This document shows, piece by piece, positions 16,010 to 24,667 of a DNA stretch of 64,000 nt (within the stretch, counting starts at the first letter, position 1; each line of letters begins with the position of its first letter). Origin of the DNA: Pseudomonadota bacterium (lineage in GTDB: Bacteria > Myxococcota > Polyangia > Polyangiales > Polyangiaceae); NCBI GenBank assembly GCA_023419055.1, contig JAEZYO010000415.1, positions 1 through 64,000 of the forward strand, written 5' to 3'. The position numbers were made by a program, and so were the translations under genes. The notes beneath the pieces were generated by a model. It ran no database searches, was not told the origin of the DNA, and saw only the letters and a program-made list of their open reading frames with translations.

Positions 16010-16330
16010 TCACACCTGCATCTTCATGAGGTCCTGGTACGCCTCCAGGATCCGGTTCCGGACGTGCAGCATGAGCTCGAAGGAGAGCCGGCTCTCCTCC
16101 ATGCGAACCATGATCTGGTGCAGGTTCTGGACGTTGCCGACCGCGAGCTCCTGCATGTCCGCCTGGGTGGCCAGGAGCTCCGTGTTGAGCTTCGAGAGGC
16201 CCTCCCCGACCATCGCCCCGAACGTCTGGCCCGGCGCGGGCGTCGCCTGGAGCTGCGCAGGGCCCTCGAGCGGTGCGGCGGCGGCCGTGGGCTGAACGCT
16301 CGCGAGCGCCTGGATCGCTTGCCAGTGCAT
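16010..16330 (-). CDS. fliE: MS ring-rod junction protein FliE
   Basis: This small 106-residue protein joins the MS ring to the rod. The C-terminal half carries the FliE signature: LLATQADMQELAVGNVQNLH, then QIMVRMEESRLSFELMLHVR and RNRILEAYQDLMKMQV. It starts at ATG 16330, overlapping the last base of flgC (TGATG), and lies just before fliF. The order flgB-flgC-fliE-fliF is the common basal-body arrangement and supports all four calls. Confidence 0.92.
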   Translation of the reverse strand: MHWQAIQALASVQPTAAAAPLEGPAQLQATPAPGQTFGAMVGEGLSKLNTELLATQADMQELAVGNVQNLHQIMVRMEESRLSFELMLHVRNRILEAYQDLMKMQV

Positions 16331-16779
16331 CAGGCGCCTCCGATGTCGAGCGTCTTCAGGACGAGGGTGCGCGTGACGTTCATCGCCGCCACGTTGGCCT
16401 CGTACGCCCGGATCGCGCTCATCAGGGTGATCATCTCGGTCGCCGAGTTCACACCGGGATACGAGATGTCGCCGTTCTCGTCCGCGAAGGGATGGCCGGG
16501 ATCGTGGACGATCCTGGGCGCCGCCCCCGTGGGCTCGACGCTCGCCTGGGGCAGGCCGACGCCGGCGAGCGCAACCTCCTCGAGCCCGTGGTCCACCTGA
16601 TCGATGAAGCTCGCAAGGCTCACGCCCGGGCGCGCCATGACGCGCATGGGCCGGTACGCAGCGCCGTCCGTGGTCTGGATCGTGGTCGCATTCGCGAGGT
16701 TCAGCGCCGCGACCTCGACGCGGGTGCGCTCCACGTTCATCCCTGCTGCGCTGATGGCGAACAGCCTCTCGTGGTCCAT
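16330..16779 (-). CDS. flgC: Proximal rod protein FlgC
   Basis: This 149-residue rod subunit is exported through the flagellar channel. The N-terminal motif is FAISAAGMNVERTRVEVAAL followed by NLANATT. The C-terminal motif is YPGVNSATEMITLMSAIRAY with EANVAAMN, as in FlgB/FlgC family rod proteins. The start is ATG at 16779. Seven bases separate it from flgB upstream, and the stop overlaps fliE by one base. Confidence 0.92.
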   Translation of the reverse strand: MDHERLFAISAAGMNVERTRVEVAALNLANATTIQTTDGAAYRPMRVMARPGVSLASFIDQVDHGLEEVALAGVGLPQASVEPTGAAPRIVHDPGHPFADENGDISYPGVNSATEMITLMSAIRAYEANVAAMNVTRTLVLKTLDIGGA

Positions 16780-16786
16780 GGCCGCC

Positions 16787-17173
16787 TCACTTCTTCCCGT
16801 CGCTCACCGCCGCAGCGAGGAGCGCGTAGTGCTTCGAGAGCGCCTTGAGGAGCGTCTGGTAGTGGGCCGCGTTCTGGGCCATGCCGGCCATCTCCAGGTC
16901 GAGCTGGACCTTGGGGAGGATCCCCCGCGCATCCGGCTCCGCGAGCTGCATCGACGGCGCCACCCCCTCGAGCACGCCCGCATCGATGCGGCCCTGGGCC
17001 CGCAGCATGGAGCGCGCGTCCTCGAGCTGCGCCTCGAAGCTGACCCGGAGCGGCACGAACCCCTCCGTGGTCGCGTTGGCGATGTTGGCGGCATGGGCCT
17101 GCTGCCGGAGGCTCGCCGCGTCGAGCGCCAGCGAGAGTGCGACCGTCGTGATGGCCTCGAGCCCTTCGGTCAT
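16787..17173 (-). CDS. flgB: Proximal rod protein FlgB
   Basis: This 128-residue rod subunit has an N-terminal rod motif (ALDAASLRQQAHAANIANAT) and ends in LEMAGMAQNAAHYQTLLKAL, the usual FlgB pattern. The ATG at 17173 (MTEGLEAITTV) was preferred to an upstream start at 17203, because a GGAGGG box lies 9 bases before it. It follows flgI by 31 bases. No flgJ-type muramidase gene lies between flgI and flgB, so rod penetration of the cell wall must use an enzyme from elsewhere. Confidence 0.87.
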   Translation of the reverse strand: MTEGLEAITTVALSLALDAASLRQQAHAANIANATTEGFVPLRVSFEAQLEDARSMLRAQGRIDAGVLEGVAPSMQLAEPDARGILPKVQLDLEMAGMAQNAAHYQTLLKALSKHYALLAAAVSDGKK

Positions 17174-17204
17174 GGAACCGATCCCTCCTGATGCGACACG
17201 CACG

Positions 17205-18353
17205 TCACTGGATCACCAGCTCGGCCCGGAGCGCGCCGGCCGCCTTGATGGCTTGCAGGATGGCGATGATGTCGCGCGAGCTCGTCTGGATGCGGGAGAG
17301 CGACTGCACCAGATCCGCGACCGTGTTGTTGTCCGGGCCGACGTAGCCCGGGCCGTTCGGCTCCGTCACCTCCACCTGCGTATTGGTGACCACCAGGCTC
17401 CGGACGCCCTCGGAGGTCTTCCAGGCGCCGACCGGCTGCGAGGCCGCGTTCTGCTCGGAGATGGTGACCTTGAGGTCGCCGTGCGAGATCGCCACCGGCG
17501 AGATCCGGACGTCTCCCCCCGCGACCACCGTCCCGGTCCGCTCGTTGATGACCACCCGGGCGCGCCGATCGGGCTCCACGGTCACGTTCTCGATCCGGGC
17601 GACGAAGCGCACGAGCCTGGCTCGATCGGCGGCCGGCACCTGGATGTCGATTCCCTGTGCGTCGCGGGCCTGCGCGAGCCCCGAGCCGAGCTGCGCATTG
17701 ATGGCCTCGGCGATCCGCTCGGCGGTCGTGAAGTCCGGGTCCGCGAGCACGAACGTCAGGCTCTGATCCGGGCCGAGGACCTCCGTGTTCACCCCGACCT
17801 CCACCGTCGCGCCGCTGGGGATCGTGCCCACCGTCGGGTGGTTCTTCTGGACCACGTTCCCGTTGGCGTCGTAGCGGTATCCGCCCACCGACAGCGGGCC
17901 TTGCGCGAGGGCATAGACCTTCCCGTTGGCAGCCTTGAGGGGCGTGAGGAGCAGGCTCCCGCCGAGAAGGCTCCGGGCGTCACCTGCCGACGTGACCGCC
18001 ACGTCGATGGTGTCTCCCTCCCGTGCGAAGGCGGGCAAGGAAGCGGAGACGAGCACGACGGCCACGTTCCGGCTCTGCACCTGCTCCGCCGGAACGGTCA
18101 GGTTGAACTGCGAGAGCACGTTCGAGAGCGTCTGACGGGTGGCGCGGTTCGTGGGCGCGTCCCCGGTCCCGGCGAGCCCGGTCACGATCCCATAGCCCAC
18201 GAGCGCGTTCTCGCGCCACCCGCGGAGCTTGCCCAGGTCCTTCACCCGGACCTCGTCCGCGCCGGACGCAGGCAGCGCCGCCAGCGCGAGGGCCCCTGCG
18301 AGAGCCGGGAGCAGGGCGCGCACGCGGCGCTCGCTGTTTCGAGCGGCGTTCAT
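17205..18353 (-). CDS. flgI: Flagellar P-ring protein FlgI
   Basis: This periplasmic P-ring subunit has 382 residues. Its signal peptide is RVRALLPALAGALALAALPA, with cleavage likely after ASGA. Family motifs: VKDLGKLRGWRENALVGYGI, VTGLAGTGDAPTNRATRQTL, RNVAVVLVSASLPAFAREGD, GPGYVGPDNNTVADLVQSL and the C-terminal LQAIKAAGALRAELVIQ. The ATG at 18353 shares one base with the flgH stop (TGATG) and gives a compact signal peptide. A start 33 bases upstream is possible but less likely. Confidence 0.93.
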   Translation of the reverse strand: MNAARNSERRVRALLPALAGALALAALPASGADEVRVKDLGKLRGWRENALVGYGIVTGLAGTGDAPTNRATRQTLSNVLSQFNLTVPAEQVQSRNVAVVLVSASLPAFAREGDTIDVAVTSAGDARSLLGGSLLLTPLKAANGKVYALAQGPLSVGGYRYDANGNVVQKNHPTVGTIPSGATVEVGVNTEVLGPDQSLTFVLADPDFTTAERIAEAINAQLGSGLAQARDAQGIDIQVPAADRARLVRFVARIENVTVEPDRRARVVINERTGTVVAGGDVRISPVAISHGDLKVTISEQNAASQPVGAWKTSEGVRSLVVTNTQVEVTEPNGPGYVGPDNNTVADLVQSLSRIQTSSRDIIAILQAIKAAGALRAELVIQ

Positions 18354-18937
18354 CAGAACCCCAGGAAGTCCAGCAGCCAGCGCCACCAGGCGCGCTTGTT
18401 CCGGTCGCTCAGGTCCCCCTTCCCCGCGTACGTGAGCTTCGCGTCCGCGAGCCGGGTCGAGAGCACCGTGTTGTCCGCGGAGATGTCCTGCGGCCGGACT
18501 CGGCCCTCCACCCTCACCTTGTCGGTCTCCTTGTTCACCGTGAGGTTCTGCTCCCCCGCCACCTTGAGATCGCCATTGGGGAGCACCTCCTGGACGGAGA
18601 CGGTGAGTGTCGCGAGAAGCCGGTTCGCCCGCTCGGTGGTGCCGCCGCCCTCGAACGTGCCGCCGACGTTCACGGTGCCGCTCACCGGCCTGCCGCCGTT
18701 GATCGCGGTCGTGCCCATGTCCGCCTGGATGGCGTTCCGGCGTTGCGTGCTCGTGTCGGTGCTCGTCCTCGCCGACGAGTTCTCGAACACGTGGATGGTG
18801 ATCACGTCTCCCACGCGGAACGCCTTGTTGTCCGCGGTGAGCGGCCGGAACGTGCCCGCGTCGTACAGGCTCTCGGCCCGCGCGCCGCCGCTCGCGAGCG
18901 CTCCCGCCAGCGTGAGAACGAACATTGTTCGGCTCAT
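18353..18937 (-). CDS. flgH: Flagellar L-ring protein FlgH lacking a lipobox
   Basis: This 194-residue protein has the FlgH body: FRVGDVITIHVFENSSARTS, LLATLTVSVQEVLPNGDLKV, GEQNLTVNKETDKVRVEGRV and RPQDISADNTVLSTRLADAK. FlgH is normally an outer-membrane lipoprotein with a cysteine right after the signal peptide. Here the N-terminus (VLTLAGALASGGARA, then ES) looks like a plain signal-peptidase-I site, and the whole protein has no cysteine. It should therefore be a non-lipidated ring protein. It overlaps flgA by 4 bases and flgI by 1. Confidence 0.9.
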   Translation of the reverse strand: MSRTMFVLTLAGALASGGARAESLYDAGTFRPLTADNKAFRVGDVITIHVFENSSARTSTDTSTQRRNAIQADMGTTAINGGRPVSGTVNVGGTFEGGGTTERANRLLATLTVSVQEVLPNGDLKVAGEQNLTVNKETDKVRVEGRVRPQDISADNTVLSTRLADAKLTYAGKGDLSDRNKRAWWRWLLDFLGF

Positions 18938-19779
18938 CGCTCCACCTCCACGGAGTCCGGGCCTGTGATGCGCGCGAGGATGACCTTCCTCGACCCCGCG
19001 GCTCGCACGCGGACCGCCTGGCCCTCGCGCCCCTCCTCGAGCACCTCCACCCTGTGCTCGAGCGAGACGAGCCCCTCCTGCTCGCGCAACGTGGCCCAGC
19101 TCCCGCGCTGCAGCACGGCCGCGGGCCCGGAGCCGGCCCGGGTGTTACCGGCCGGACCCAGGACGTTCAGGTCGAAGGTGACGGGAACGGCGCGGACGAA
19201 CCTGCCGTCCACCCACAGATCCACCCACACGGAGGGGCGGCGGGAGAGAAGGGATGCGCGTGGAAGCGACCGGACGCGGATCTCGAGAGTGCCCGCAGGG
19301 ACGTTCACGTCCCGTGGGACGACCGGGGGGCGAATCTCGGCCCGGAGACCACCCGCGGCGAGCGTCTCGGAGAGGGCCCGCTCCGCACGCTCCGCGATGG
19401 TCGTCCCGGGCACGCTCTCGACGGCGGATCGGACCAGGGCGAACCGGGCGCCCGCCCACTCGATCTCGTCCGCCCCCAGCCCGGTCCTCGCGCGAACCCA
19501 GCGCAGGAGACGGTCGCGGTCGATGCGAATGGCAGTGCCGGTCCGCGGCGCGGCGCCCAGAGGGAGCTCCATCAGCCGCTCCAGCGTCGGCGCATCGCGC
19601 GTCGTCAGGATCGCGATGTCGCCCAGCCTCACGTGAGGCTTCGAGACGATCGCCTCGTTGCGCAGCTCGATCCGGACCGGCGTCCCCGCCGCGCGCGCAG
19701 CTCCGCCGATGCCCCAGGTCCCCAGGGCAACGCAGAGCGCAGGCAAACCGATGCCGATCCGTGAGCGCGGCAGGGTCAT
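18934..19779 (-). CDS. flgA: Flagellar P-ring assembly chaperone FlgA
   Basis: This 281-residue periplasmic protein has a signal peptide (LPALCVALGTWGIGGAARA). The C-terminal SAF-like region fits FlgA: WVDLWVDGRFVRAVPVTFDL, and VLQRGSWATLREQEGLVSLE with a closing VRVRAAGSRKVILARITGPD. FlgA assists FlgI polymerisation in the periplasm. The gene lies between flgG and flgH, as in many flagellar clusters. It is longer and less conserved at the N-terminal half than enteric FlgA (about 220 residues). Confidence 0.86.
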   Translation of the reverse strand: MTLPRSRIGIGLPALCVALGTWGIGGAARAAGTPVRIELRNEAIVSKPHVRLGDIAILTTRDAPTLERLMELPLGAAPRTGTAIRIDRDRLLRWVRARTGLGADEIEWAGARFALVRSAVESVPGTTIAERAERALSETLAAGGLRAEIRPPVVPRDVNVPAGTLEIRVRSLPRASLLSRRPSVWVDLWVDGRFVRAVPVTFDLNVLGPAGNTRAGSGPAAVLQRGSWATLREQEGLVSLEHRVEVLEEGREGQAVRVRAAGSRKVILARITGPDSVEVER

Positions 19780-19785
19780 CGTGGC

Positions 19786-20580
19786 TCACCGCCGCAGCGC
19801 GTTGATGAAGCCCAGCATCTCGTCGGAGGCCTGGACCACCTTCACGTTCGCCTCGTACGCACGCTGGGCGATCATGAGGCTCACCATCTCGTCCACGAGC
19901 TTCACGTTCGAGCCCTCGAGGAAGCCCTGGGCCAGCGCGCCGACCGCGTCCTCGCCCGGGCGCGCCTGCATGGCTTCACCGGACGCCTCGGTCGCACGGA
20001 ACTCGCTCGCGCCCAGCGGGGCGAGCGCGCCCGGGTTCGCGAAGCGCACGAGCTCGAGGCGCCCGATCTCCACGGGCGTCGCCTGGCGGGGGATGGTGAC
20101 GGCCACGCGGCCGTCCGCGTCGATGACGATCCCGGTCGCGTCGGTCGGAATCGCGATCCCGGGGCGGAAGGCGTTCCCCGCCTCGTCGGCCAGGAGCCCG
20201 TCCGGATTCACCTTCAGGGTTCCGCCACGCGAGAACGCGCGCGAGCCGTCCGGCAGGACCACCTCCAGGAAGCCGTCCCCGCGGATGGCCACGTCGAAGG
20301 CCGAGTTGGTCTGCCGGAGATCGCCGACGTCGAACAGGCGCGCGAGGCTGGAGACGCCGACGCCCGAGCCCGCGCGCGCGGTTCCGAGAAGCCCCTCTCC
20401 CGTCTGCGCTCCGCCCGCGGGGCCGAGCTGCGCGGCCTCTCGCGTCACGAGGTCCGTGAACGTCACGCGTGCCTTCTTGAACCCCGGGGTGTTCACGTTC
20501 GCCAGGTTGTTGGCGATCGTGTCCACGTTGAGCTGCTGTGCCTGCATGCCCGTGGCAGCGATGTACAGCGCGTCGTTCAT
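19786..20580 (-). CDS. flgG: Distal rod protein FlgG
   Basis: This 264-residue distal rod subunit is of the usual length. N-terminal motif: ALYIAATGMQAQQLNVDTIA with NNLANVNTPGFKK. The central part has FDVAIRGDGFLEVVLPDGSR. The C-terminal motif is EGSNVKLVDEMVSLMIAQRA, YEANVKVVQASDEML. The start is ATG at 20580, and flgA follows after 6 bases. Together with the adjacent flgF-type gene it makes the distal rod. Confidence 0.93.
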   Translation of the reverse strand: MNDALYIAATGMQAQQLNVDTIANNLANVNTPGFKKARVTFTDLVTREAAQLGPAGGAQTGEGLLGTARAGSGVGVSSLARLFDVGDLRQTNSAFDVAIRGDGFLEVVLPDGSRAFSRGGTLKVNPDGLLADEAGNAFRPGIAIPTDATGIVIDADGRVAVTIPRQATPVEIGRLELVRFANPGALAPLGASEFRATEASGEAMQARPGEDAVGALAQGFLEGSNVKLVDEMVSLMIAQRAYEANVKVVQASDEMLGFINALRR

Positions 20581-20665
20581 GGCGCTCCCCCCTCACTCCG
20601 CAGCACGACTCGACCGTTGCACGGCAAGGGAGATCCCTCGCCCGCGTACGCCTGGCTCGCGGACC

Positions 20666-21451
20666 TCATGACAGGTCCCCGAGCTTCCGGATCGAAGTCG
20701 ATAGAAGATCATCATAGCCCTGAACGATCTTCTGCATCGACTCGAAATGCCGGGACGTCTGGATGAGCTGGATCATCTCCTGCAAGGAGCTGACGTTGGA
20801 GTTCTCGAGGGTGCCCTGCCGGATCAGCGTGCTCGGGTCGGCGTGAGCCGTGGCGCCTTGCGTCGGAACGAGCAGCCCGTCGCCAAGCTGACGCAACTGC
20901 GTGCCCTTCTCGAAGCGCACCACCCGGAGCTGCGCCACGTTCCCCAACGCGGAGGCATTCGACGCTGCGTCCGGCTCCGCGATTCTTCCACTCGCGTCGA
21001 TGATCGGCGTTCGCGTGGTGAGCCGGATCTCCCCACCTACCCCGAGAACGGCGTACCCGGAGCCAGTGACGAGCCGGCCCTGCGCGTCGAGCGCGAAGGT
21101 CCCCTGCCGCGTGTACGCGGTGCCGGACGGAGTCGCCACCTCGAAGTAGCCCTCTCCCTCGAGCGCGAGGTCGAGTGGCTGGCCCGTCACCCGGAGCGTG
21201 CCAGGACGTCCGTCCACCAGGACCCGCAGCTCGCCCCGCAGCCCCTGAACCGCGGACGAGGCGGCTTCGGAGAGGACGACCGGGCTCCGGGCAGCGGCCG
21301 CCGCATCGATCGCCTCCGTGAACGGACGCGCGGTAGCGACCGCCCGCTTGTATCCAGGGGTGCTGGCGTTGGCCAGGTTCTGCGCGATGCGATCCAGCTG
21401 GCCCATGTCCTGGTGCATGCTGGCCAGCGCGATGGCGAACACTTCCGACAT
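20666..21451 (-). CDS. flgF: FlgF-like rod protein
   Basis: This 261-residue rod/hook family protein lies upstream of flgG. The N-terminal motif IALASMHQDMGQLDRIAQNL with ANASTPGYK is less canonical than in FlgG. The middle has LDLALEGEGYFEVATPSGTA and YTRQGTFALDAQGRLV, and the C-terminus ENSNVSSLQEMIQLIQTSRH. The pairing flgF-flgG and the size support FlgF. Members of the FlgE/F/G family intergrade, so a second FlgG-type rod protein cannot be excluded. It starts at ATG 21451, 34 bases after flhA. Confidence 0.84.
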   Translation of the reverse strand: MSEVFAIALASMHQDMGQLDRIAQNLANASTPGYKRAVATARPFTEAIDAAAAARSPVVLSEAASSAVQGLRGELRVLVDGRPGTLRVTGQPLDLALEGEGYFEVATPSGTAYTRQGTFALDAQGRLVTGSGYAVLGVGGEIRLTTRTPIIDASGRIAEPDAASNASALGNVAQLRVVRFEKGTQLRQLGDGLLVPTQGATAHADPSTLIRQGTLENSNVSSLQEMIQLIQTSRHFESMQKIVQGYDDLLSTSIRKLGDLS

Positions 21452-21485
21452 GGCTATCGTTCTCCCGCCGAGCAGCTCGTTCGGC

Positions 21486-23561
21486 TCATAGCGCCACCAC
21501 TCCCCACGACTTCAGCTCCATGTTCTGCGGCACCTCCGCCATCGAGAGGATCCGGAGGTGCGGCATCACCCGCTCGGAAAGCGAGCGAATGTGCCGGCGC
21601 AGGTCGGGCGAGCAGAGCAGGACCGGGAGCATGTTGCTCTTCATCATCCGCTCCGACTGCTGCACGAGACGGCCCAGGAACTGCTCGGCCGTGGTCGGCT
21701 CGAGCACGAACGGCCTCGGCCCTCCCTCCGCGGTGCGCGCCGCCTGGAGGCTGTGCAGGAACTCGCTCTCGATGGCCGGGTCCAGGGTCATCACGTGGAG
21801 CGCGCTCGTCTCGCCGACGAGCCCCTGGCAGATCGCGCGACCGAGACGCTGCCGCACCGCCTCGGTGAGCTGGGCGGCGTCCTTCGTGTGCCGACCGGCG
21901 TCGGCCAGCGTCTCCAGGATGGCCTCGATGTTCCGGATGGAGACCTTCTCGCGGAGAAGGCCCTGGAGCACCTTCTGCACGTCGCTCACCGAGAGCACGG
22001 TCGGGATCAGCTCCTCGACGAGGCTCGGCTGCGTCTGCCGGACCCGCGCGAGGAGCCGGTCCGTCTCGGCCCGCGTGAGGAGGCTCGCGGCCTCCCGGTG
22101 CAGCACCTCGGTCAGGTGCGTGAGGAACACGGTCGGTGGATCCACGATCGTGTACTTCGCCGCGATCGCCGCCGCCCGCTGCCGCTCGTCGATCCAGAGC
22201 GCCGGCAGGCCATACGTCGGGTCGCGGGTGACCTCGCCGGGGATCGATCGCACGTCGCCGGCGGGGTGGATGGCGAGGAGGCGATCGACGCGGAGCATGC
22301 CCCGCGCGCACGACACGCCATCGAGCGCGATCTCGTACCGCTCGGGCGAGAGCCGGGGCGCATCCCGGAACCGCACCCGCGGGAGCACCATGCCGTACTC
22401 GAGCGCGTGCGACTTCCGGAACGCCGCGATCCGGTCCATGAACGGGCTTCCCGGCGCATCGACGAACGGGACGAGCTGGCTCCCGAGGTGGACCTCGATC
22501 GGCTCCACCGCCAGCGCCGCGTACGCGTCGTCCTCGCCCGCGGCACCGTCCGCCGCCTTCTTCGTTTCGGCCGCTTTCGAGGGGGCATCGCCGGCCTTGT
22601 GCGTCTTGCCGATCCGGTACACGAGGTACGCGACCGCGAGCACGCAGACCTCGAGCACGAGGGTCGGAGCTGCCGGGATCCCGGGGAGGAGGAGCAGCCC
22701 GCCGACGGCAGCCGCCACGAGCAGGAGGACCTTCGGGAACGAGGTCACCTGCCGGAGCGCCTCCTCGCTCAGGTTTGCGTCGGACGCGGAGCGGGTGACG
22801 ATGATCCCCGTACCGACGGCGATCACGAGGGCCGGCACCTGGGTCACGATGCCGTCGCCGATGGTGAGGAGCGTGTACGTCCGGAGCGCCTCGTTCCACG
22901 GGAGGCCGTGCTGCATCACGCCGATGATGAGGCCGCCCACGATGTTGATGAGCAGGATGATGATGCCGGCGATGGCGTCGCCCTTCACGAACTTGCTGGC
23001 GCCGTCCATCGCGCCATAGAAGGCGGCCTCCTTCTCGAGGTTCTTCCGCCGCCGCTGGGCCTCGGCCTGGTCGATGAAGCCCATGTTGAGATCGGCGTCG
23101 ATGCTCATCTGCTGGCCTGGCATGCTGTCGAGCGTGAATCGCGCCGCGACCTCGGAGACGCGCTGTGCGCCGCTCGTCACCACCACGTACTGCACGACGA
23201 TGAGGATGAGGAAGACGATGAGACCGATGACGTAGTTGCCGCCCACGACGAACGAGCCGACCGCGTCGATCACCCGCCCCGCGTTCCCGTGGGAGAGGAT
23301 GAGCCGGGTCGCGGCGACGTTGAGCGACAGACGGAACAGCGTGGCGATGAGGAGCAGCGACGGGAAGGTCGAGAACTCGACCGGCCGCGCCATGTAGAAC
23401 GTGAGGAGCAGGATCAGGAACGCGAAGTTGAAGTTCGCGAGGATCAGAAAGTCGAGGAGGCCGGAGGGGATCGGCGAGAAGAGGACGACGAGGACGCCCA
23501 GGACGAGCACGACCATGGCGACGTCGCGGTTCCTTCCGACGACCTGTCTCAGGACCCCCAC
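21486..23561 (-). CDS. flhA: Flagellar export apparatus protein FlhA
   Basis: This 691-residue protein has the normal FlhA length, about eight membrane helices in the first 320 residues and a large cytoplasmic export domain. Signatures: LLDFLILANFNFAFLILLL, FPSLLLIATLFRLSLNVAAT, DLNMGFIDQAEAQRRRKNLE, KFVKGDAIAGIIILLINIVG (the FHIPEP-type region) and HRIRSLSERVMPHL-like sequence near the end. The start chosen is GTG at 23561, 13 bases inside the end of flhB, with GGAGG 4 bases before it. The frame is open further upstream only as an overlap with flhB. Confidence 0.94.
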   Translation of the reverse strand: MGVLRQVVGRNRDVAMVVLVLGVLVVLFSPIPSGLLDFLILANFNFAFLILLLTFYMARPVEFSTFPSLLLIATLFRLSLNVAATRLILSHGNAGRVIDAVGSFVVGGNYVIGLIVFLILIVVQYVVVTSGAQRVSEVAARFTLDSMPGQQMSIDADLNMGFIDQAEAQRRRKNLEKEAAFYGAMDGASKFVKGDAIAGIIILLINIVGGLIIGVMQHGLPWNEALRTYTLLTIGDGIVTQVPALVIAVGTGIIVTRSASDANLSEEALRQVTSFPKVLLLVAAAVGGLLLLPGIPAAPTLVLEVCVLAVAYLVYRIGKTHKAGDAPSKAAETKKAADGAAGEDDAYAALAVEPIEVHLGSQLVPFVDAPGSPFMDRIAAFRKSHALEYGMVLPRVRFRDAPRLSPERYEIALDGVSCARGMLRVDRLLAIHPAGDVRSIPGEVTRDPTYGLPALWIDERQRAAAIAAKYTIVDPPTVFLTHLTEVLHREAASLLTRAETDRLLARVRQTQPSLVEELIPTVLSVSDVQKVLQGLLREKVSIRNIEAILETLADAGRHTKDAAQLTEAVRQRLGRAICQGLVGETSALHVMTLDPAIESEFLHSLQAARTAEGGPRPFVLEPTTAEQFLGRLVQQSERMMKSNMLPVLLCSPDLRRHIRSLSERVMPHLRILSMAEVPQNMELKSWGVVAL

Positions 23562-24667
23562 GCGGCCTCCGATGACCTTGAGGATGCACGCAGGGGGCGT
23601 TCTGTGACCGCATCTCGCATCGCGAACACCCAAACGATGATTTGCGCGACCTGTGCGTAGAGCTCGGGCGGCACGCTCCCCTCGACCGGCAGCTCGTGGT
23701 AGATGCGCCGCGCCAGGCTCGGGTTCTGCACGACGGGGATCCGGTGCCGGGCGGCGATCTTTCGCATGTGCGCCGCGAGCGCGCCGGCGCCCTTGGCGAG
23801 GAGCTGCGGCGCGGCCATCTCGCCGTGCACGTACTTGAGCGCGACCGCGTAGTGGGTCGGGTTGGTGACGAGCACGCTCGCGTCGCGGGTCTTCTTCAGG
23901 GCGAGCGCGCGCTTCAGCATCTCGCGGCGCAGCTCCCGCTGCCGTGCACGGATGCGCGGATCGCCTTCGCGTTGCTTGATCTCCTCGCGCAGCTCCCGCC
24001 GGCTCATGCGCATGTCCTTCGCGAACGTCCGGCGTGTGTGGACGAGGTCCACGATCGCGATGAGCCACAGCGCGAGTGCGAGCTGGAGGCCGAGCCCGGC
24101 GATGTCGGAGAGGAGCGTGCGGAGGATCGCTGCGGGCGGGAGACCCGAGAGCATGTAGAAGTGCGGCACCAGCGCCTTGAGCCCGAGGTAGACCACCCAG
24201 GTGAGCACGAGCAGCTTGAGGATCGAGCGCGCGGCGAGGAACAGCGTGCGCACGTTGAAGAACCGCTTCGCGCCCGTGACCGGGTTGATCCGCGACCAGT
24301 CCGCCTTGACGGGATGGGCCGAGAAGACGGGCCCGGTCTGGAGCAGGTTCCCCGCGAGCGCCGCCACGAAGAGCGCGATGAAGAACGGCACCGAGAGCGT
24401 CAGCGCCCCGCGCACCATGCGCGAGACGAGCGGCCAGAGGCCCGCGGCGCTCGGATCGAGGCTCGCCGCCTGGACGAGGACCGCCCGATCGAGCCGGAAG
24501 AGATCTCGCCAGGCCTCCCAGCCCCGCCAGTTGAGGAAGATCATCGCCACGGTGAAGACCGTCACCGAGACGATGTCCGCGCTCTTCGCAACCTGCCCCT
24601 TCTCGCGCGCCTTCTGCAGCTTGTAGGGGGTGGCCGCTTCGTTGCGGTCCAGCTCCTGCTCGGCCAT
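23549..24667 (-). CDS. flhB: Flagellar export switch protein FlhB
   Basis: This 372-residue protein has four membrane helices in the first 210 residues and a cytoplasmic domain with the self-cleavage motif NPTH (in SVLVTNPTHYAVALKY, about residue 273). Cleavage there switches export from rod/hook to filament substrates. The N-terminal ATPYKLQKAREKGQVAKSAD is typical. The start is ATG at 24667, sharing a base with the fliR stop. The C-terminal tail extends about 25 residues past the conserved domain and overlaps flhA. Confidence 0.94.
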   Translation of the reverse strand: MAEQELDRNEAATPYKLQKAREKGQVAKSADIVSVTVFTVAMIFLNWRGWEAWRDLFRLDRAVLVQAASLDPSAAGLWPLVSRMVRGALTLSVPFFIALFVAALAGNLLQTGPVFSAHPVKADWSRINPVTGAKRFFNVRTLFLAARSILKLLVLTWVVYLGLKALVPHFYMLSGLPPAAILRTLLSDIAGLGLQLALALWLIAIVDLVHTRRTFAKDMRMSRRELREEIKQREGDPRIRARQRELRREMLKRALALKKTRDASVLVTNPTHYAVALKYVHGEMAAPQLLAKGAGALAAHMRKIAARHRIPVVQNPSLARRIYHELPVEGSVPPELYAQVAQIIVWVFAMRDAVTERPLRASSRSSEAAWGS

